A stretch of 64,000 nucleotides of DNA from NCBI GenBank assembly GCA_033725935.1, contig MU867066.1:806001-870000 (forward strand). The letters are read 5' to 3'. This document shows, piece after piece, positions 57,230-64,000 of the stretch; the stretch's first letter is position 1; every line of letters begins with the position of its first letter. The position numbers and the translations under genes are program-made. The notes under the pieces were generated by a model. It had not been told where the DNA came from, did no database searches, and worked only from the letters and a program-made list of their open reading frames with translations. This stretch comes from Cladorrhinum sp. PSN259 (lineage: Eukaryota; Ascomycota; Sordariomycetes; Sordariales; Podosporaceae).

Positions 57230-59313
57230 GCTGGGCGGTTGCTTATGGATCTAAGGCTTGAGGGACGAGGGGAGGAGGGGGAGGAGGGGAAGAAGCTATC
57301 GGCAAGTCCAAAAGGCTACTTTCTGTAAGAATGTCGGGATCAGCAGGTAATTCTAGGCGTTTGCCGCACTGCGTCTGGGTGTGGTTTTAAAAAAGAGCGA
57401 AAGAGGAAGAAAGATGATTGCGGCGTTGTGTTCGGGAGGACGTCTCACATAGAGGCTAGTTTTGGGGGAGGACAGGGGGAGGTTAAGTCCTGGGAAGTTA
57501 TGCAGGTCGTGCGCCGCTGCCCGCCGGCGGAAAGACCCCAACAGGAGGGGAATGTTGGAAAGAGGGAACGCCAAAAAGGTGCAATCACGGGAGTCAAGGG
57601 TCCAAAGAAGCCCGAATTTCTGCCAAGGAAAGTGAGAATGTGGTGTTCGATGCAGGAGAAGATGGGATGAGCTCGGGAAGGTTCTGCTACCGATGCTTTA
57701 TCACACACCCGAGTAAATCCACAACGGAGGGGTAAACGTCAATGATGGAAATTGAGTTTTCGGAAGCTGAAATCAACCAAACAAACGCGGTCAAATGTCG
57801 TAGGAGATTGGTACTTAAATACAGTAGGCGCCTCTTGCGAAGAAAAAGATAAACGCCCAAATTGCCCCTCACACTTTTGGGCTCGATCTTTGGTGGGGAT
57901 TTCCTATCGTGGCGAACACACGATATTATCTTTCAGGCTTTTTCTCCGACCAACAGTTCCTCGAAGGAGATGTCGCCTCCAATTATACTCTTTTTAATTA
58001 TAAATCTTGCAGCAGCTGTCAAATAATTGGTTCATGTTTCTGTTTGACTTTTTTTTCTCAGCCCTACAAGACATGGCATTCTAGACTTACAAACTCCGAT
58101 TCCCGGCCGGATGTCCCCTCTTCTGGAAGCTTTCACCTATTGTCGTCACTAGTTTACTTTAAAGTGGGTTTTACTCGGGTAGCAAGTGTGACTGTGGATT
58201 GGGCAATGGATGCGTTTGTGGTACACAGGTCCACTATGACGGCGCATTGCATCTCGTTCCAGGGACAAGAGCTTTTATTATCTTTTAATGCTCTGTTTGA
58301 CCAAAGTGAAGTGAGGTTTTGGTCTCATCGAAGCAAACCCAAGCTTCCCCGCGATTGAAGTAGGGTCAGCTGTTGTGTCATGGATCCTTCCAAATCCCAT
58401 CATCATTTTACCCCACGATTTTACATTCTCCCGTTTCCTGTCCAGGGAAGTGTACCTTTTCTAATACATTACACACGGGATCCCCGGCTACCGGTGATTA
58501 TAATGAGATGTTTGTTTCTGGCCTTGCATAAAACTCTCATAACCACATGACCGTCATCAAATATCCCTAAATGTCAAAGCCACTGTTCCTAGCAGAGGCG
58601 CGATTTCGGATCTCGACCTTGGCGTGGCATGCGGCATGGGGGGTTTTTGTCGAGGTCCGTGAGATCCCCGGACGTGGGGGGAGGGGAAAAGTTTCGGATC
58701 CGGGCGTTCTTCCAGCTGAGAAGGTTAGGCGGTGAGCCGTGAGCGGTGAGGAAGCATCATCCGGAGTCCGGAGCATCGTACAAGAAAAATGTCATCTGAC
58801 CATTCAGAGATTTTCTTGGTGTTGGGCTTTGTTGATGTCGATGTCGTACAAAAAACCATACTCTTTCAAAATAAAGAAGGCTGAAACCAACCAACAGGTA
58901 ACCCACCCATGATCAATGGCAAACGCCATAATTGTCTCGGGCCTGCGGCCAGGCCATAAGACCAGCCCTGCCCTCAGCCTCGAGCAGGCCACTATAACAA
59001 GATATATGAGTAGACTACTCAATTAATCATTCAAAACCAACGCCCTCAGCTTTGGGCTCACTGTCTTGATCAAGAAATCACTTCGGTTGCTAATATTAAA
59101 TGATCATTAACTACGTTACACAGCTACAATAAATATACATAGAAAACCCGTTTTACAAAAATCCAACGCCATCCATGATAAAGACGCAACAAAAATGCTA
59201 TGCTATGCTCCCCTCGTCGTCGTCCATAACCCCATTTACCCCCTCAATATTCCCAATCTCAGGACCTCAAATCCATATTACTCCTACCTACACCTCTATT
59301 TACCTTAACCTCT
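57230..59313. promoter_or_regulatory. trehalase promoter with stress-element-like sites, and DUF3405 3' region
   Basis: AGGGG or CCCCT pentamers, the core of yeast STREs, occur at 57268, 57276, 57285, 57546, 57728 and 57865. The first three lie in a G/A-rich stretch and may be compositional. The right part (58400-59313) is AT-rich and probably carries the 3' end of the DUF3405 gene. No coding region is supported. Confidence 0.45.
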
Positions 59314-61716
59314 CTACTCATCCTCGTCCAAATCCCCAGGGTGCTCCCACTTGATCGGATGCACCAGCCGGCTCCTCAGGCACAGCCTCCCCGTCCCAGC
59401 GGCGCTCTCCTCCTCCTTCCTTCCACCCCTCATCATTACCGTGCCCCCGTCACTATCTCCGACAACACGACCCTCGCTCTGAGCGTACCCCAACCACCTC
59501 CTCCACAGCTTGCCCGCAAACTCACTGTTGTAGTACCACGTGGTACCCCTGTGCACATGCTCGTTCGTGAAACCGAACGGACTCCCCTCCCCGCCGGCTG
59601 TATGACCTCTCCCACCGTTGAACACCCTGTCCAACTCTTGCAGGTCCCACTCCCTATCCACATACAGGGGATGGGGGGCATACACAGCTTTAAGTCCGTG
59701 GTGCAGGGCCATGGTAGCGGGGTACATCTCGGTAAACATGGCGTGGTGGTGCCTCCAGGTCTCTTCGTGCATGACCTGCAACAGACGTCGCGACAGGCGC
59801 GAAGCAGTGACGATCGAAGACCTCCTAGGCGGGATGGGCAGCGTGTGCTTGTACCCCGTAATATCAGCGGCAAACACCCAGCCTGAGCCGTCCGCGTCGA
59901 AGAGCGGGTTAAGCGTGATAAGATCAGCCTCCTCACCCACGCCGCACTCAGTAGTCCCCCCGTCGCACGAGTGCGGCAGGAAAGACTGTCCAGCAACTTC
60001 AGAGCGCAGCAGAGACTTGCCCTCGAAGTTGACCGGTCCAAGGATAGACTGCTTCCCGCTTGCGATGGTCTCCTCGTGCACCAGCTGAGTGAAGTTCTCC
60101 CAGGAGCCATGAAGTGCCGGGATGTAATACTTTCCCGAGCGCTCCCAGAGTTCCACTCGGGACTGCTCGCGCGCCCAGGCACCCAAGCGGTCAAAGAGCT
60201 CGTAATAATTCCCTACCCACCGCATATCTAGCTCCCAGTTCCAGAAGTGCTCGTACTCAGGGTGAAGAATAGCAAAGTGCTGTAAAGGGAAATGCGCACT
60301 CCGGTAGACGCCGTGGATGTCACCACCGCTTGGGTTTTGGCGACTGCTGGCCCATTTACCTGGGTAGAGGAGACGCATTTGGTCCTCAGACCAGAGGGTA
60401 CAGATACCGTGGAACTCTTCGGGTACGTTCTCGTCCAGGATACGTTGAGCCGTCTGGGAGTCGGCCCAGATGGGTTCGTCGTCGTTGCGGACGTGAAGAA
60501 GGAAGTGGACTGCGTATTCGCCGCCTGATCTGAGAGCAACTTCTGAGATCAAGGCGCGGAAGTTGAGAACAACATGGTGGGTCCACTGGAATCCGACGTA
60601 GGCGCGGATGACGACTGCTGTTCGAGAGATCTTCTCGCGCTCCCTGCGGGAAAGGAACGATCGTCGGAGGTGCTTCTTTTTGCCGTTGCTTGTTGCTGAG
60701 GCCGGCGTCGTGGTGACGGTTGGCTCATCATGTGGCGGTGCGAAGCGCTTCTTGTTGGATTCGTAGCAGCGAGCTTGGGCATCACCCCAGTTGATCTTGC
60801 TGTAGTTTATCTTGCCCGTCTTCTCCCAGACGGCTTCGCTGTCGGCCTGTTCTGTGTCTGTGCCGACATGGGCGCCTCCCTCATCGAAAGTGTAGCCGAG
60901 TCCGTAGGGGCCATAACGACCGAATCGATCAAAGCAAATGTCCTCTCTTATTCCGAGGAGACTGTAAGAGCCCATCGCGGGGTCCGGTTGGCCTTGAACA
61001 ACGCCATTGTAGGCGTAGAGATCTGGAACGGCGATCTTGTTTTCCTTGTCAAGATAGCAGGTCCTAACTGGGTGATACTTTGAAGTATACTCGGAAGACT
61101 CGTAGGTGGGGTGTGGTGCGTAAGGAGTTGGTGTTGGCATGCCCGTGTATGAGAGTGTTAGGGGAAACAATGGTGGCTCTGCTGGCTCTCTAGGATATTC
61201 TGGCTGGTGCTCGCTTGCTGGAACCAGAGCTTTGAGGCCGTTGAAGAAGCCGTCAAGCCTGAAGGAGTTAGTGTCTGAATATCGATCTTGGCATCACCCA
61301 TAGAATACTAACCGTCTGAACCGCATCCATTTTGGTGTGTAATCGTCCTCTATGTCAACTAATGTTGTTTCATCGCCACCTGTCACCACAATAACCACAT
61401 CCTCTGTCCCGCCTCCGGTGTCCGCTGGTTCATCATCTGCAAGGTTGACCGAGCCGAAGATCCTCTCACGGCGTAGCTGTGTATTGTTTGAATACAATGT
61501 GAATATCAATAACAGAAGAAACCCAATAGTCCATAAGAAAACTCTTCGGTAAAGACAGTGACCCAGAAGTGTCCGAACTCGAATCTTTGGTTTGGGAGTA
61601 TTCGAAAAGGGGAGAAGGGTTTTTTCTTCTCTCAGGAGAGTGAGATCCTCTCTCGAGAAGATGCTGCTGGAAAATGAGTCGGACCTGCTTCTGGTTATGA
61701 GTGGGGGTCGTTCCAT
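59314..61716 (-). CDS. DUF3405 type II membrane protein
   Basis: Two exons (61716-61313 and 61258-59314) give 782 residues; the intron starts GTTAGT, contains CACTAAC and joins RFRRLDGFFNGLKAL. The first ATG in frame is 61716 (MERPPLIT). A short basic/Ser-rich cytosolic tail is followed by one transmembrane anchor (about 58-75, VFLWTIGFLLLLIFTLYS) and a long lumenal domain, a type II topology typical of Golgi enzymes. The lumenal part shows the features of fungal DUF3405: ICFDRFGRYGPYGLGY, VVIRAYVGFQWT, HFWNWELDMRWVGNYY and ALHHGLKAVYAPHP. Function of the family is unknown; a glycosylation role would be a guess from topology alone. An inserted basic segment (KKKHLRRSFLSRRER) lies between the two halves. 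Confidence 0.92.
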
Positions 61717-64000
61717 CACTTCAATGGCCTGGCTTTTCTGTGTCAAGGATGGGTGAAAATTAGGTAATATAGACCGTCTTGCGTTCTGTCAACAGAAACA
61801 ACTTTCAACTTTCAACGAGTGTGAGCTAGTAGATGTTGGGAAACCGGCATATAAAACGAGAGAAGCATCTGGTGATACAAGGATTGTGTTGCAATAAAAC
61901 TGACGGGACGGGGGAACAGGTCAAATTGTATGAGAGTGGCTACGGAAGCATACGTCAGAAAGGAAGCCAGAGGAAAGATCAAGAGCCCACATCACCCAGG
62001 CAGTTTGCAGTTTGAAGCTTGTAGATCGCACCGCAGAGGAAGGGCCTTGCGGGATCGGCACTCCTGCTCAGGCACGCCCCCCTTGGGAGCTGGGTGGCCG
62101 GGACGCTAGGTGCTGCGAGAGACATCTGAGTGTGAGCGCCCCGGGGTGAGTCAATCCAAGTAAAGAGCGTACTCCCAAGGATCTGGTTCGCCCGAAATGC
62201 CCCTAGGAAAGCCCCAAGCCGTTGGTAGACTGTTTCAACGGAACGGCCGTTGACAAGCCTCTAAGGCCAGTGTGTGATTTGCGGCGGGAGCCATGGCCTA
62301 GAGGCCCAGCCACGTGGAGACGGATAATAAACTGAGTACTGTGATTAACATTTGTTCTAGACGGAGAGGATGAAGTTTGTTAAGGGGTAAAACCATGAGT
62401 GGTGAAAACAGCTCAGCCTAGAAAAACAGACGGTGGCTAGTGTCCAGACGGAGGTCATTCAAAGGCTCTGCCATGTTCACATTTCCATAAGAAATCGGGT
62501 TGATCGTGATATGAGCATCAAGTGTGAACCGTTCCAATTCTGCTACGTGTGGAAGGCCAACCGGGTGAGTTGAATCGAGTGAGGTTGAGCGACGTCGATG
62601 GATGAAGTGGGGGTGGCAGATGTTGTCTAAGCCTTGGCCAAGGCCCGCCGCCCAAAAATATAAATTGTTAGTGCAATGGCATATAATCGCACCAAGACGC
62701 GTAACACTTTCTCTTGGGGTTTCTTAATCTGGCTGCCATCCAACGTTCCAGATTGGTCGCAGGTTTCATCCACATCAACTAGTCTACCAGAGATATCATT
62801 GACGGAAAGTTTTGGCCAACGTTCTGAGACTTCCCTTCCCCCAATGCCCGTTTCTGGTCTCGTTCCTGAAGAATGGCCCTCCCCAAAAATTAACTTTTAC
62901 GCCCTTGTTTCTTCAAAGCCAAATCGGTATCCAATTGGCCTTACGCGGCCGCCGCGTACCTTGCAGAGCGCACCTACCACCGTCCAAGAATAGAAAAACA
63001 GCCAAAGCATAAAAATCTTCACGCTGGCTACCGAGCGTCACCAGCCCCTTCTTCTCGTGAAGAATGTCGTTTGCTTCAAATTCCTCACTTGCTCTCTTCC
63101 AGCAACCGTTACGCTAGTGCACCCCTTCCCGGAATCAAAAGCTTGTCTGAAACCGCACCTGCGCCAAGAAGGCACAAGCGAGGCCGTTTGGTCTCGCACC
63201 ACGATACTGTCATTGTTGCGGATTTGAGGTGTAATTTATGGCTCGGTGGAATCTGTATCAATCACTGGTCGCGGTAAAGGCCATTCATCGGAAGATGGAT
63301 GAGCTCACCTTAGGTAACGTTTTAGTCTCACCCTTCGGAGTCAAGAGACAATGCTTACTTGCAAGTAACTGATGAGAACCTGCACTTCATGCACTGCTCC
63401 GATATCATTAAAATGCATCGTCTACACCTTTACATCTTTAGAACTGTGATCGAGAAGCATGTGACCGTCACTCTTGGATTCATAACCACCGTACTCTATC
63501 TAATACGCAGATTATCGGCCCATACAGGCCAGACAATGCAAGGCCTCGAATGTTACTCACACCCTTCCGGAATTATGCAACCTTTGGCAAAGATCCGGAG
63601 CCGACAAAGGCCAAGGAGTCATCCGAAGTTGCTCTGCATTGTCAGAGGGTGGGCAGATACATATCCCGGGGTAGATACGTGAATGCCAATTTTTATAGTA
63701 GCCAGGACGACCTCTAATACTCCCGCTCTTTGCATTTCCCACTTTCAAAGCTTTTCGAACTCGAGCGCTTCAGGCATCGTTGGGAAGGTATAGAATGCCA
63801 ATGTATCAGAGCCAATGCTCGAGCGCCTCCAGTGCTCTTCCGTACGAGCAAGCACGGTCCATAGCGCGAGCAAGAGCACCAGCATCCCCCCGTGTGCTTT
63901 CATTAGGACCCTCGGTTACTATGGATATTGGCCATTTCCTTTCCGTCAGGTCCCATGCGGTACGATTTGTGGATATCACAGCCATCTTTTGCTTTGCTTA
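61717..64000. other. DUF3405 upstream region to window end
   Basis: About 2.3 kb without a secure gene. It should contain the DUF3405 promoter. A purine-rich, CCGGG-containing stretch at 62030-62330 has no recognisable RNA fold. One small open frame near the right edge is listed separately. Confidence 0.45.
63806..63985 (-). CDS. possible small ORF, 59 residues
   Basis: ATG 63985 to TGA 63806 encodes 59 residues ending GDAGALARAMDRACSYGRALEALEHWL. The second half has a helix-forming, protein-like composition (Ala, Leu, Arg, Glu), unlike the chance frames around it. It could be a short gene, an exon of a larger one extending left or right, or chance. No family recognised. Confidence 0.2.
   Translation of the reverse strand: MAVISTNRTAWDLTERKWPISIVTEGPNESTRGDAGALARAMDRACSYGRALEALEHWL

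Noticed and set aside
1..64000. CRISPR arrays, bacterial insertion sequences, 5S rRNA, telomeric repeats
   Set aside because: Looked for by eye on both strands; no regular spacer-repeat arrays, transposase motifs, 5S consensus or TTAGGG arrays were found.

Overview
The window looks like nuclear DNA of a filamentous ascomycete (Pezizomycotina), most likely a Sordariomycete. Genes are split by short GT-AG introns, mostly 50-110 nt, with CTAAC or CTGAC branch-like sequences. Leaders are pyrimidine-rich and intergenic spaces are long and full of mononucleotide runs and microsatellites. The proteins recognised (isocitrate lyase, Hrp1/Nab4, Gyp1, neutral trehalase, DUF3405, highly reducing polyketide synthase) are typical of that class. 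The assignment is by eye; no database search was possible.

Left part (1-14.5 kb): after the tail of an unidentified gene and about 3 kb of gene-poor DNA comes a compact secondary-metabolite locus of three genes. They are an alpha/beta hydrolase with a cysteine nucleophile (minus strand), a LovC-like trans-acting enoyl reductase (minus strand) and a 2,468-residue highly reducing polyketide synthase (plus strand). The reductase and the synthase share a 670-bp divergent promoter. The synthase keeps KS, AT, DH, KR and ACP catalytic residues, lacks an enoyl-reductase active region, and carries a methyltransferase domain with a degenerate SAM-binding motif. The inferred division of labour is that the synthase builds the chain, the separate reductase performs the enoyl reductions, and the hydrolase releases or transfers the product. 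No P450, transporter or complete regulator sits next to the locus.

Middle (15-36 kb): mainly housekeeping genes. They are a Gyp1-type Rab GAP with a 10-nt micro-exon, a divergent Hrp1/Nab4 RNA-binding protein with a 1.83-kb intron and a second, frame-preserving intron inside RRM1, an initiator tRNA-Met, a PhyH-family dioxygenase, an uncharacterised membrane protein, a cytochrome P450, and a two-exon fungal regulator-like protein tentatively placed with the ORP1/OefC group.

Right part (36-64 kb): an 8.6-kb stretch without convincing genes lies upstream of the regulator-like gene. It is followed by an AidB-like acyl-CoA dehydrogenase, a divergent ERCC6L2-like SNF2 helicase, isocitrate lyase (glyoxylate cycle), neutral trehalase with RRxS and EF-like regulatory motifs and stress-element-like sites upstream, and a DUF3405 type II membrane protein. 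The last 2.3 kb holds no secure gene. Exon boundaries were set by hand from splice consensus, frame continuity and family conservation; the coding lengths of all spliced models are multiples of three.
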